This document shows, in pieces, positions 1 to 11,350 of a stretch of DNA of 64,000 nt (the first letter of the stretch is position 1; each line of letters begins with the position of its first letter). Origin of the DNA: Norana najaformis (lineage: Eukaryota > Annelida > Clitellata > Crassiclitellata > Hormogastridae); contig OZ029921.1 in the NCBI GenBank assembly GCA_964023275.1, positions 15,417,306 to 15,481,305 of the forward strand, written 5' to 3'. The notes beneath the pieces are model-generated. The model had not been told where the DNA came from. It saw only the letters and a list, made by a program, of their open reading frames with translations, and searched no databases. The position numbers were made by a program, and so were the translations under genes.

Positions 1-189
1 CAGTAAGTAGCTGTGCTAATTCTAGAAGTAAAGACTGAGATGAAGTTATTCTAGCGCTGCTGACTTTTCAACTTAAAATGCACTAGGGCTCCATTAAGTA
101 GCTGTGGTGGTTCTAAATGTAAAGACTCCGAGATGAAGTTATTCATCAGTGCTGACTTTTCAATGTAAAACGCACACTGGCTGTGTTGC

Positions 190-610
190 TTGTTGCAGTT
201 GTAATTAAAATTTGGGATTTATAAAACGCCTCTTAGAGGATAAACTCTACAGAGGTGCTTCCGACCCGAAAAAGTAAAATCAGGCGCCTGCGGAATACTG
301 AAAGGGGGAGAGAAAGGAGCTCGAGTCGCAATTCTTGAGGGATACGATTCCAGCAAGTGGGACCAACATAGGCAAAGCTTCTGGACTGGGCCGTAGCGGT
401 CCCCATGCGAAGGACAAACTGGAGATCTTGAGTGGCTGAGCGAAGGATGCTACGGCCCGGCAACGAGAAGACCAAAGTGCAGAAGTGAATGAGGTAAAGG
501 GGAGCAGAGTCAAGAACACAAGTGCGCATGAGGGAGAGGATCTTAAAGTGAACACGCTGCTGGACGGGGAGCCAGTGAAGAGTGTCACAAATATAAGAAG
601 AGATGTGGCC
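190..610 (-). mobile_element. LINE (L2/CR1-like) 3' end, reverse transcriptase C-terminus
   Basis: One open minus-strand frame from about 610 to 233 reads like the C-terminal part of an L2/CR1-type LINE ORF2. It has the 'LHWLPVQQRVHFKI' stretch at about 590-550, then a later 'SRSFAYVGPTCWN..P' segment that matches the usual 'FSV.GP.LWNSLP' motif. After the stop the tail has a GCGCC-type hairpin (about 215-260) and ends in an AT-rich stretch. The 5' part is missing, as is typical of LINE copies. The frame is still open over about 125 codons, so the copy is not very old. Confidence 0.7.
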
Positions 611-1690
611 ATATTTTGATTATTCATATTTTGATATTAGCTGATTATTCTTATGCCCATTGGATTCTGCAAGTCAGCTCGAATTTATTGTATCAGGTGA
701 ATACTGCAGATTTGGAGATAATGAAATGCATCATAACTAATTCATTAAATATAATTTAAGTGAAAACGTAAGCACTAGGCAGTTTTATTAATATGGTTCA
801 GTGTTGCTTTGCTTTTAAGCCCATGTCAATTAAAGCACATTTAGCACATGATAATAGCAATACAGAAGCTGTTCAACTGTCTCGATAAAAAAATGACTTG
901 TAAGTTGGTTTTGCATGTTTTTATCTGTTGTATATATCAGCAAAACACTCAAGTTAGTATTGTATTGATTAATAGTGTGATGAAAGAATACTTATGTTGT
1001 AAAGTGAAGTGCAATAAACTTTTTAAGCACGAACAAGTTAGCAAATGTACGAACATACATTAGTAGATATCAAAGGGAAAGCTTGGAAGAAATTAAGTTT
1101 AAATGCTGTTCACATGTGTACTTTATTATAAAGGCAAATCTGAGGATAAGCTGTTTGACCTAGACCTCTAAAGTACAGGGACCTAGGATTTTGATCAGTA
1201 TTAAAGGCTTCTGGTATTCGTTATTCAAATGTCAAATTCTCAGAGAAGAGGTGCTTAAAATCTGGAAATGGCCAACAACTTTCCACTTAAAATGGTGTGT
1301 TCATTTGCAATGACCTCCATATTGTTGTCTGCAAACCAGTAACATTGCATTATTTAATGGTGACTTTTCTTGTTATTGGAGCATTGTTCGCTGACTTTAA
1401 CATCATTTAGGCTGGCACAGAGTGCCTCTAATTAGATACAATTTCAGTTACAATTTGAGTACATAATGCACTTGTATTGAATTGTTTATTTGACACTATT
1501 TTTCATGACTTCAGATTTTAAAGCTGGAACTTATTATTGACTGCCTTTGTTAGTTTGTAACTGAAAAATAAAAATTCCATTGCATAATACTCGACCCATT
1601 TTTGTTTGAAGTGTTTTCCTGCAGAATGCGTTTTTTTCTTGTGATATGAACTTTATCAACTTAAAATGTTATGAATAACCTTTTAATAAT
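610..1690. other. gene-free AT-rich stretch
   Basis: I see no gene, structured repeat or splice-flanked exon here. A 71-codon open frame at 848-1063 (plus) has no recognisable domain and looks like chance in AT-rich DNA. Confidence 0.5.
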
Positions 1691-1691
1691 A

Positions 1692-1923
1692 CAGTGCAAA
1701 CTGTTAACACGAATTGCAGAAGACTAGTGTGAACGACTTGACTTAACTGAATTTCATGTTAACCATGTTTTCAATTCCAGTATTTTCTGTTAAACAATTA
1801 AACAATAATTTGTGTCATCAGTTTCATGATAAAGGAAGTAATTTACATTAAAAACCATTGATGCTGGAATACACTAAGCATCCTTTTCACATTAAACATT
1901 TTTGCATTAAGTGTTTTCCACTG
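1692..1923. mobile_element. pogo/Tigger-like MITE
   Basis: The element starts CAGTGCAAACTGTTAACAC and ends TTAAGTGTTTTCCACTG, which are imperfect terminal inverted repeats. It is flanked by TA on both sides (1690-1691 and 1924-1925), the Tc1/mariner-superfamily target duplication. It is about 232 bp with no coding capacity. Its right half (CATTGATGCTGGAA, then a CTAAGC motif) recurs at 6,780-6,885, and its left end recurs near 12,442. It is therefore a small dispersed non-autonomous family in this genome. Confidence 0.65.
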
Positions 1924-2456
1924 TAGTTACAAGTAACTGCCTCATCATGCTCTTAACTGAATTGTTATGAAGCAAAGCCTTCATGCAGCTAAACTTTATT
2001 GTAGCCCATCTTTATTAAATGTCATACATAACGACATGGGTGCACCATTCGGCTAAGACATTAGGTACTGCATACACATGAATTTTCGTCTCACAGACCC
2101 ACTTCAGAATTGATTATTTCAGTACATATAAGGTTTATGCGCTGGGATTCATACCACCTTGTCTCCTGAGACCGTTTAAACGGTAATAAGACAATTGCTA
2201 TTTCATAGCCTTATTCAGCGAACTGTAGTCGCAGCAGCAATGTGATATGTTGTTAGGGAAATTTCACTATAGAAAGACTGTTTCCCACAGCTTAACTTGT
2301 AAAAGCTTTCAACATTAGTTATTCTGATGCCATTTTTTAAAACCAGCATTGGTTAGTAAGTGATGTGATTTGTTTGGAAAATAGAATTTCATGTAGGCAA
2401 AACAACTTCTGAAGGTCAAAAAACAATTAACAGAATACCTTTCATTTATTTTCCAA

Positions 2457-2560
2457 TTAATTAATTTTACTCTATATCCATTATATATATACATGTGTAT
2501 ATATATAATTAATTTTACTCTATATCCATTATATATATACATGTGTATATATATATATAA
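2457..2560. repeat. 2 x 48-bp tandem repeat, AT-rich
   Basis: Two almost identical 48-bp units start at 2461 and 2509. Each contains TTTTACTCTATATCC followed by alternating TA and a CATGTG core. A (TA)n tail follows. It is non-coding. Confidence 0.9.
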
Positions 2561-4940
2561 AAATATAATCTAATCTTGAACAGATCACCAAATCTCTCAG
2601 CTCCATACAAGAACTGCACCAGGGAGACCAAACTTAGCTGCAATTCACTAAAAACTGATTCTAACAACAAGTTCAATTTACATCTGCAGAGGATGGGTTA
2701 ACTAATTACTAAAAGATCTTTTTGGACTTTTGTTCCACAGAACTGGTGCATTGTACACTAACGAATGGTTTAAAGTGAAAAGATGCAGCCACTGAAGGAT
2801 GAGAAACGATGAGAAACGAACCCATATGGTCAAGATAGTATGCTGCTAGCAAACTGCTGTGATGAACCCTAGCTAGGTTTTATGGGGTTGACTATTACAG
2901 TGAATAATGAAGTTTCTTTGGGAATTGGGCTCTTCAGAGCTGGCAACCCTAGAAGGAAGTTTCTTGTAAACTTAACATCCATGTCATATACTCAAAAACC
3001 ATTTAAACCATAATAATTCTTGACAGCATTCTAAAATTCATTGTAGTTTCCGTTTAAATATGCTATGTCATAACAAAGATGATTATTGCCATCCTCCTTT
3101 GTCCATGTTTGGGATTGGCCCCACCGCAACAACGGCGTAAATTTTTCACCCTAAAATTTATGAGAGAACTTGGAATTGTGCCTGTGCATTGGAAAGACAT
3201 CGAGGTCTGGACCATCGGCGAACAATAACACAACAAAAATCTTCGTTTGCCAAAATTATTACTTATACCGCAGCCCCGGCTATAGAAGTGACTGCTTTCG
3301 AGCACAAATACATTTTCTAAAGTCAAATGTCACGACATACAGACAGAACACGGCGACCTCTGCCAAACAGAACCGGATTTCTACAGTGAACCAACATATT
3401 CACAGGCGCTCAGTCAAAACAAAATTGATAGGCAAGTAAGGTAAGATTTGGCTCCAGGTCAAGATCTAAGGGTCAGGCAGGTAACTAGCTTATGCAAATA
3501 AGATTACAATGCACGGTGCAATTACACTAAGTTAATTTATCAGCACTTAAACGAAGCCCGTCGTTATAATGTATTTCAGTTAGGCCTATTATTAGCATCT
3601 CATTTTCAACACACCATAACAACTTTTTGTTTCCGCAGCAGCATCCGCGGCCTACGAAACGAAGGCTAATAACCACGTTTCAGCTAAGCGCTCTAACAAT
3701 TCGACACTGACATTCGTCAACCCTATTCAATTTCTGCTTAGTTCAGTGATTTTATTTCACTGTTGGATGACTTTAAAAACGTCATAGGTCCATGATGTAC
3801 ATGTGTAGGCCTACATGATGTTCATTGTGTCGTAGTTACTGGAGTTTTATTTTCCTGCCTGTATCATGCTGTATGTTGTTGGTCTGTCATCATGCATTAA
3901 ATATGCAGGTTTGAAAACCGAGTTGTTAACTAGGCTACTTCGTCTTATCACTCTTGTCTTAAGAGAATAATTGAACGTTATTATCGACTTACATCGGAAC
4001 GGACCAAGTTTTCATTTCGTACTAAGCGATATTTTGTCCTATCCGTTTTCGTCTTAAGTGATTTGCATTGTAAAGTGATATTGACATTGTAATTCTTTAA
4101 TTCTATAACTGATATATTTTAAAAATAAATTCAACCATCTTTATTTTTATCTCATAGGATAAAAACTTGCATCATCGTTCACTGTTATTATATCTGTAAT
4201 TCAGTGTAATGTATCTATAAACAGGGGTCCATGGACCACATGTGGCCCACAGCCATTTTTTGCGGCCTGCGATCTTCAAAATTTTTTATAATTTTTACAA
4301 TAAAGATTTAACTGTTTGGTTTTCTCATAATGCTGCTTTTGCTTACTGTCTTTCTAATATTGATCAGAAGTGAATTATTAAGCATTTGCATTAATAAACT
4401 GAAACTTGTCAACCATGACTTGAGTTTAAGAAAGAAAAAATAATGCAGGAGCATAACATTATAACAACTTCCCCAACTTTTCCCAGGATATAAGATAGTT
4501 GAGCTCCCAAACAACTTTGTCTGTCTGCCCCCTGCACTGGCCAGTAACAATCAGCATATGCACATCTGGCTTACGGACCAGGGTGGCATGATTAAACCTC
4601 CACGGCGAAACCATCACTGCGCTTCCATGTCTGCAGCACTTAGAATATGACCTGTCAGAATTTGGCCTGGCTTCTCCAATGGATCATTATTTTTGATGCA
4701 ATTTCACTTGATGCAACCATCGACTGATGCCCTGGGCATTATGATAACAGCACAGTAGAAGTCTACAGATCAGATTAGATTTTGTTTGAGGAGTTGTCAA
4801 AGTAATTTCTATGCACGTAAATGTGCATGCGGAATTTGCACACAATAAAAACATTAGACCATTAGATTCAAGGTTTCTTCCCTCCCTACATTACTGTTTC
4901 ATCTGATACTTTTGACAAGAACACAAATTATTGACTTAAG
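2561..4940. other. intergenic stretch without a supported gene
   Basis: No host exon is supported. The block at 3,940-4,090 (TCTTAAG, GACTTACAT, TCGTACTAAGCG, GTCTTAAGTGATTTGCATTGTA) resembles the pogo-like MITE family but its ends are unclear. Short frames at 3,063-3,439 have no recognisable domain. Confidence 0.4.
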
Positions 4941-4947
4941 CAAAAAG

Positions 4948-7202
4948 TTAGACATTCACAACATATTGCAGTTCTTGAAAATGGGTTCTAATAGCTTCTA
5001 TGCTTGGAAATCCATGTCCATGACAATTACAAACATAAGGCGTTTCTTTCTCATGCATGCCAAGATGTTTCTTCAGATGTGGTCCAGCACTGAAGTGTTT
5101 ACCACATTCACTACACGTATAAGGTCTCTCCCCAGTGTGTGTACGCATGTGAAGAACAAGGTGATCAAGCCGCGAAAACTGCTTCCCACATTTGCTACAG
5201 ATGCATGGTTTTTCACCAGAATGCGTTGTCATGTGCCGTTTCAGGCCCTCTGCTCGTGTAAATTCCCGCTCGCAGTCTCTGCATTTAAACAGTGGCCTGT
5301 TAGCAGTAGAATGACTTCTGACATGGCGGTTTAAGAGACTAGACGTCTCAAAGAGAACACCACAATGCTCACAACAGAACTGGTTTGATAAGTCACCATT
5401 TTGTTCAGCATCATTCTCATCCTTGTTGTCCACTGAAAATAAAAAATTGGGTACCATTTACATAAAAATCACTTATGCATAACTGAAGTCTTTCACAAAA
5501 AACAATAAGTTGACTAAACCGAGTACTGCGTAAGGCTTGAGCCTTGTACTTTGAAAGTACTTCTTAAGTACCTTCTTTAAGCATTTGCAAATACCTCCTC
5601 CTTAAGCCTTGTACTTTTTAAGTTTAGTCAGGTATTAGTACCCTTCTTTTCTTTGTCGTTCCCCACAAATGCACATCTGAGTATATTTGGGTACAATGCA
5701 AATCGTTTAACAGAAAATACAGGGGATTGACAGCGCATACCACTCTGTATCTTATGATTTTAATTTCTCATATTTTTACATGAAATGTTCTTTTTAACAG
5801 CTTAATAATTGGTTTGGGCTGGTTAATTTAATTTTCTGGATAATTTTGTTTTCTCTATTACTCAAGCTGTAATTATTTATTTCTTGTTTGTTTTGATTTA
5901 CACCCAATTTGTGCTGTGGGCGTCGAGACCTGTTTCCTATACTTTGTGATCTTGAAAGAGTGCTTTGATGTCTAGGGTTCAACTTATACATCAATTATCA
6001 ATTTCTCATTGCATGAGTGATCCTTCCTGTCTGTTTTTACTTATAAATGCTATAGTTTGTCCTCTTCTAAGGAAACCTTCTCGACCCTGGCAGCCTGTCC
6101 AATTACAGACCCATCTCAACGTTGAATTTTGTATCTAAATAATTTGCATATGATTCATAACTACCCATTCAAGAATTATTCAGGAATGGGTAGTTATGAA
6201 TCATATGCAAATTCGTCCATCTTCCAACTCACTAATCTCCCACTTTCAGTATGCATACCGTAAGTTTAAATCAACTCATCTGCCTTCTTGCTGTTCACAA
6301 ACTATATCGTGTTCCATGGATAAAGGTAGCGTAATGCTGCTTTTAATACTGACCATTCTTATCTTTTGACATCTTAAGCTCTTATTACTAATATATGTCA
6401 CTCTGCAGCTATAATAGTCTAGATATTGTTGACATCTGTCATAATAAGTGGCAAATTTCTGTATAGATTCGTACACATAATTCTTCATATTATATTCCAC
6501 AATAAAAGTATTTTCCTGTGAAGGCAAAAGTCATCACCGACATCGAGAGCTGCCAAGATTATAAATAACATAGGCCAAAAATCTCACAGAACTTTAAACA
6601 TTAAATGTCTAAACAACCACCAGCACAGCTGAGGCCCAAAAAGTGAGGCAAAATACAGGCACAGCCAGGTGTTGAAAATCGATAAACAATTCGTTTTGTC
6701 CAAAGTTTTGCTTTGCATTTTCTTCCGCAGAACCAACAAACATTTCGTATTAAGCAATATTTTTGTGTTATTGGCTTCATAAACTTATTTACATTAAAAC
6801 CATTGATGCTGGAACAGACTAAGCGTTCTTTTCATATTAACCACTATTATGTCTTAAACATTTTTATGTTAAGCATTTTCTACTGTATTTATACACCACT
6901 TTTAAAAAACCTCAAAAGGTGTGGCTGTTTTGTGTTGACTTAAAATACAGATATTTCAAAGGCCTTACATGAAGCCATCGAGGTTTCGATGGCAAAATCT
7001 GGCAAAGTTGCAGTTGTGACCAAGTTTGCAGGTTTTTTCACAATAATCAATCGGACATCATCATCGTTCAGCCAAGCATCAGACAGTTCTTGAAGCAAGA
7101 TAAGTCGCCTCAGGAATCTTTTCGTGAAACAGCAAGATGTCAACTTCATTAGCTGATCACAGACAATCTTTGACATGCCCTCTTTCTCAAAAGGAGAAAA
7201 TT
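4948..7202 (-). CDS. zinc-finger gene A: domain X plus C2H2 fingers (5' end not found)
   Basis: Two exons are supported. The exon 7202-6969 follows a TTTTTTTGGCAG acceptor and ends at a GTAAGG donor. The terminal exon 5432-4948 follows TTTTTTATTTTCAG and ends in TAA. Both are phase 1 and join in frame (…MASLDNKDEND…). The first exon encodes a 70-residue region homologous to an exon of gene B: key residues are EK, a Cys, FLRR and LSDAW. The terminal exon holds four canonical C2H2 fingers with TGEKP-like linkers and a degenerate fifth with CxC spacing. It is probably a nuclear DNA-binding protein. I found no start codon or THAP exon upstream, so the gene is incomplete here or has diverged. A LINE fragment lies in the intron. 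Confidence 0.75.
6070..6340 (+). mobile_element. LINE reverse transcriptase fragment
   Basis: Plus-strand translation gives 'LSNYRPISTLNFVSK' at about 6,090-6,135 and, after an inserted palindrome, 'FQYAYRKFKST…MDKGSVMLLLIL' at about 6,247-6,350. These are the ordered YRPIS and SAYRK…GSVVLLVLLDLS blocks of L2/CR1-type reverse transcriptases. The fragment is short and frames are broken. It lies in the intron of gene A. Confidence 0.7.
6141..6213. repeat. perfect 30-bp inverted repeat inside a LINE fragment
   Basis: The arms at 6141-6170 and 6184-6213 are exact reverse complements, separated by 13 nt. Each arm contains the octamer ATTTGCAT or its complement. The palindrome replaces part of the reverse transcriptase frame between the YRPIS and AYRK blocks. 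Confidence 0.95.
6690..6885. mobile_element. truncated pogo-like MITE copy
   Basis: It shares ACATTAAAACCATTGATGC and the following CTGGAA…ACTAAGC block with the element at 1692-1923. It ends TTAAGCATTTTCTACTG followed by TA. The left terminus is eroded. Confidence 0.5.
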
Positions 7203-7589
7203 CTGCCAAAAAAACATTCATGAAATTAAATTGTATAATTATTGTGCATGGATGACGAACAACACTTTGAATGTTCTACTCTCACAATTAGGCCTGTCAG
7301 CAGCAAGTGCCTTGGACACCCCGAAAGGATGGCACTTGGGCCGTGAATTCATATACCCGAAATACTTTTATACCTGTGTGATCTTCAGAAGAAAACTCAT
7401 AGCGCATGTACTTCTCTGCGCTCTTTCTTTTCTCATTGTTTGTCAAGCTGGTAGTTGGTCAAATGGTTGCGTGGTATACCGCTTTAGCTCTTGTAAAGTG
7501 TCAATGTCGTATTTTGATGAGTTTCATTGATAGAGAACCCTATCTCTGTTCCATGCTCAACCATCATACCTACAAACAATGCACTTGAT

Positions 7590-7856
7590 CAATGAATACT
7601 ATGACTCTTACTATGTCTCGTACCAGAACAGTGTTGGGTTCAAAAACATTCTCAGTTGCTGGTCCACAGCTCTGGAATTCACTGGCAAGTTCTATTCATT
7701 CTGTCAGTTCTGTGCTGTCATTCAGGTCTAAAATTAAGACTCGTCTGTTTCGACTTGCTTACCCAACATCGCCTAACTTCTGGTTTCTCCGACCTATAGG
7801 AATTTTACCTCGCTATTCCCAAGGGTTTACGATTTTGATTACAATTTCATTTGTAT
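7590..7856 (+). mobile_element. LINE 3' end (FSVAGPQLWNSL type)
   Basis: An 88-codon frame contains 'KTFSVAGPQLWNSLASSI' followed by 'FRSKIKTRLFRLAYP', the conserved C-terminus of L2/CR1 ORF2. The frame runs into a tail ending GGGTTTACGATTTTGATTAC, the 3' end shared with copies near 11,150, 27,050, 32,130 and 35,630. Confidence 0.75.
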
Positions 7857-7927
7857 AGACTATCGACTGGTGTTCTCCGCGTTTTGTGTGTGTGCACCTC
7901 ATTGATACCCGGGTCTGCAAGTCCCGT

Positions 7928-7990
7928 TCATGGCAAGTGTACGTAGTTAGCAGCGCTCTATTCTCTCCCAGTCTGGGGCGGCTATACTGT
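7928..7990. repeat. block shared with 34,895-34,960
   Basis: The stretch GCAGCGCTCTATTCTCTCC, then a TGGGGCGGC…GTTTAC core, recurs at about 80% identity near 34,910. One copy lies upstream of gene A and the other upstream of gene C. It may be a duplicated 5' flank of the two genes or simply a dispersed repeat. No ORF is conserved between the copies. Confidence 0.45.
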
Positions 7991-9242
7991 TTACACGTTA
8001 TAGGCCGCAGGCGGGTTTCACGTCATGGCACAGATTAACAAATGGGCATTCGACTTTTCGCTTTGGTGGACACTACCCCACACGCTGCTCGTTGCATATT
8101 CCGAAGTTATTTTTGTTACAATTCCGTACATGGCTTTAGAACGCGCCCATGAATGAGCATATTTGCCTTAACAGCACTACCGTTCAGAATTTTGCACTGG
8201 CCAGAGGAAAGTTGTTAAATGAGTCAACGGCTCTTTGCTTTGAATCCATACACACTGTGTATACAAATTGTTCAAATAATTCGCTGATTCATTATTAATG
8301 TTGTTTTAACCTGAGGTATCTGAAGAAAATTCTCCCATTTTCAATTCTTTTAAACAGAATAAACAGCAAGTTACCAATCCAAATCAAAGACGTTAATAAG
8401 GGACCCTAATCGGATATTAACGACACCAGATACAAAAATAGCAATTATATAGCGCTATACTGAAGAAATGATATGAAACCACCGGAGTATGAATCTAAAC
8501 AGTATCGTCAAAGATCTTAGAGTCTTAGACTCTAAAATCTTTGGTATCGTGACCTATCTCCTACTTTTTTGTTTTTCTCAAAATGTAAATTAATAAACTG
8601 ATAAGCTTTTTCATGAGTATGATTCATGACGTTTTTCATTCTTTAACGAGTTACTACACTTGACATTTAAAATGCTTGAGCACGTTTCTTAATCATGCAA
8701 ATCCATCTAGGCCTATGTTATAATTTTGGCTTAACTTTCCACGAGTAATTTGCATGTTTAGAACTTCAAAGAAAACAACACGACCAAAAAATAAGCATTT
8801 ATGTAACTTGTAAATAGAATAATGCTCTCTCCAATCCAACATTCATTAAAAGTGGAATTAGGTAGAGTGGTGTTCTTTCTTCGGTTTTCTTTATTATACA
8901 CGTGAGGTATATGGATGTCGTTATTAGGCCCCAATCCTCTGGAAAGTTTATAATCTGGTTGTCACCTTGGTCTTACCTGTGTAGGGTGCACTGTATACGC
9001 GGACACATAATGCTTTCTGTCACAGTATCCCGTTCTTCTATTACCTCGATGCTTTATCCCAACTAGCCTACTCTTCGTTTGGCTCTGTTTTTGAAGTTAT
9101 AAATGTTGAAATATTGACATGATTACGGCTTGGCTTTGATGGTCGACACCGGTTAACTAGAAGTTACTAATTACAAGTTTGAAGTTATTTCGATCTCGAC
9201 ACACGATCTACCTCTTTCAGAATGCTTGCCTAACATAGATTG
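7991..9242. other. gene-free stretch upstream of gene A
   Basis: I searched this stretch for a first THAP exon of gene A and found none. The only structure seen is an imperfect 18-bp hairpin at about 8,511-8,548 (AAAGATCTTAGAGTCT against AGACTCTAAAATCTTT). Confidence 0.4.
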
Positions 9243-9244
9243 TA

Positions 9245-10534
9245 CGAGGGTTGATCAATAAGTAATGAGAAAAATATATTAGACAGCAAATCTGGACCAA
9301 AATTGTTTTATAGTTTTTCAACATAATCTCCCTGAAGCTCAACACATTTTTCCCAGCGATGTTCAAGTGCTTTTACACCCTCCAGGAAGAAAGTTTTATC
9401 CAGCTCCTGAAACCAGTCATTTATGGCATGGATAACACTTTCATCAGTGTCAAATTTCTGTCCGCGAAGCGAATCTTTCAGATAACGAAACAGATGGAAG
9501 TCAGACGGTGCCAGGTCTGGAGAATAGGGTGGGTGTTGTAGCAGTTCGAAGCCGCACTCGCGAATTGCAGCCATTGCAACAGACGAGGTGTGAGCTGGAG
9601 CATTGTCCTGATGAAACACGATACCTTGACGCAACTTCCCTCGACGTTTTTCCTTAATAGCCACGCGAAGTTTTTGGATTAACTGTGCATAGTAGACACC
9701 CGTGATAGTCTTTCCACGCTCCAAGTAGTCAATCATCAAAATACCCTCACTGTCCCAAAATACGGATGCCATAACTTTACCCGCTGATGCAATTTTGCGG
9801 AATTTCACCGGTGTCGGGGAATCGACGTGCTTCCACTCCATACTCTGCAGTTTTGTCTCGGGATCAAAGTGGTGAGCCCAAGTCTCATCCATAGTGACAT
9901 ATCTGCGTAGAAACTTTGCCTGGTCTTCTCTAAAAAGGTCGAGATTTTCACGAGAAGTTGTTAGTCGGACTTGCTTGTTTTCATGTGTTAACATTCGTGG
10001 AACCCATCGAGCACAGACCTTGTTGTACCCCAAAATGTCTGTAATAATATGATGGGTTGTGCCATACGACAACTTCAAACAATCTGCTACATATCTAATA
10101 TTAACCCGCCGATCTGTCTGTATCAGATCCTGGACGAATTGGACGTTTTCGTTGGTACAGGTCTCAATAGGGCGGCCAGAACGTCTTCAGTTGATTGCCT
10201 ACCGCGATTAAATTCAGCTACCCACCGATAGACTGTAGCCTGTGAAGGGGCATTGTCCCCTAAAACCTTCTTCATGTCCGTTGCAATCTCATTTTGAGTC
10301 AATCCTTTTAAATGCAAATATTTAATAACCGCACGTTTCTCGTTTTTATCCATCATTTACAACAGCCGCTGGGCAGACGGCTTCCGGCAGTTGCCTAGCA
10401 ACCACAGTAATGGCCCACGTGACAATTTAAAAATAAAAACTCTGCTAAATAAGTAAGTTAGTAAATAAAAATAAAAATTCTGCAAAAAACAACTGTCTAA
10501 TACGTTTTTCTCATTACTTATTGATCAACCCTCG
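9245..10534 (-). mobile_element. mariner transposon, near full length
   Basis: The 1,290-bp element is bounded by TA on both sides (9243-9244 and 10535-10536). Its terminal inverted repeats begin CGAGGGTTGATCAATAAGT and agree over about 43 bp with two mismatches. That length and TA duplication are standard for Tc1/mariner. It carries one transposase reading frame on the minus strand, interrupted once. It lies between genes A and B. Confidence 0.95.
9308..10356 (-). pseudogene. mariner transposase, one frameshift
   Basis: The N-terminal part (10356 to about 10,180) has the helix-turn-helix region 'GLTQNEIATDMKKV…SQATVYRWVAEF'. The C-terminal part (about 10,180 to 9308) has the D,D34D catalytic blocks: VTMDETW, FHQDNAPAHTS and YSPDLAPSDFHLF. 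The protein ends 'HRWEKCVELQGDYVEK', as mariners do. The reading frame changes at about 10,176-10,185, where one base appears to be missing, and no stop codon is seen apart from this shift. Total length is about 349 codons, normal for the family. The copy is therefore nonautonomous but young. Confidence 0.93.
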
Positions 10535-10599
10535 TATGTCTCAGGGACTAATTGTTTTGCAATAGCCTAAACTTTAAAAGATTAAAAAAACATTAAAAG

Positions 10600-10965
10600 A
10601 CTAGAGGCCTTCGAGATGTGGATATGGCGTAAAATGGAGAGAGTCAGCTGGAGGGAGCGACGAACCAATGAAGAAATATTGCAGCTGGTGGAGGAAAAAA
10701 GATCCTTGATAGGCACTATACGCGGACGACAGAGAAAATGGAGAGGCCACATCCTGAGAGGGGACACCCTATTAAAAGACATCATCGAGGGAAGAACAGA
10801 GGGAAAAAGAACACGTGGCAGACCAAGAGCAATGCTACTGGACTGGATGATGACAGAGGAGGGATACAGTGGACTGAAGAGAGATGCACAGAACAGAGAA
10901 AGATGGCGTCATTGGACATACGAACCTGCCGAGGGGCAGAGAACATAAAGAAGAGCCTAAACTGA
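10600..10965 (+). mobile_element. LINE ORF2 C-terminal fragment (GHILR/RGRPR type)
   Basis: A 110-codon open frame (10616-10948) contains '[18 protein letters not shown]', '[13 protein letters not shown]', '[16 protein letters not shown]' and 'LLDWM', ending 'NRERWRHW'. This is the conserved C-terminal tail of a large group of animal non-LTR reverse transcriptases. The frame stays open upstream into 'LEAFEMWIW'. The rest of the element is missing. It differs from the L2/CR1-like copies in the window, so at least two LINE clades are present. Confidence 0.8.
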
Positions 10966-11139
10966 CCCGAGTTTCAACCAACTTTAGTGATCCATCGACT
11001 GACAGTCTCAGACGCTTACGCGCGTGCTCCAGCGGTACGTGATGGTGAATGCTGGCGCTACCTGGAGAATTATATGAGAACAAAAAAGCGTTCGTGCGAT
11101 GAACGCTCCCGCTATCTGGCGTGTAATATGATCGTAATC

Positions 11140-11335
11140 ATAAACTCGACATCTTTAAAGCGCTACTTAAAAGCGAAACCCAGGGCACCAGCTTATTCAT
11201 GAGCGCTGCGTCAAGTCCGTGGGGTTGTCCAAAGATGCCATGTCAAGAGCCAAGTCCGGCTGCCAGGAGACCAGAGGCAGGAGGGGATAACAGGCTAGGG
11301 TGGGTGTTGTTTAAGATGAGAAATGGGAAGACTGG
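11140..11335 (-). mobile_element. LINE 3' tail, family with NKLVP end
   Basis: Read on the minus strand, the copy is about 85% identical to 26,900-27,075 on the plus strand. Shared landmarks are GCATCTTTGGACAACCC, GGACTTGACGCA, GAATAAGCTGGTGCCC and the terminal GAGTTTA(C/T)GATTACGAT. Other copies show that this is the end of ORF2 plus the 3' UTR. Confidence 0.7.
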
Positions 11336-11350
11336 GGAAAGTTCTCAATA

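Noticed and set aside
3079-3228. 49-codon plus-strand ORF with a hydrophobic N-terminus (MIIAILLCPCLGLAPP…)
   Set aside because: Too short to support without transcript or conservation data; could be chance.
7231-7588. Overlapping plus-strand ORFs of 99 and 60 codons
   Set aside because: No domain match; only the following stretch from 7,590 shows LINE homology.
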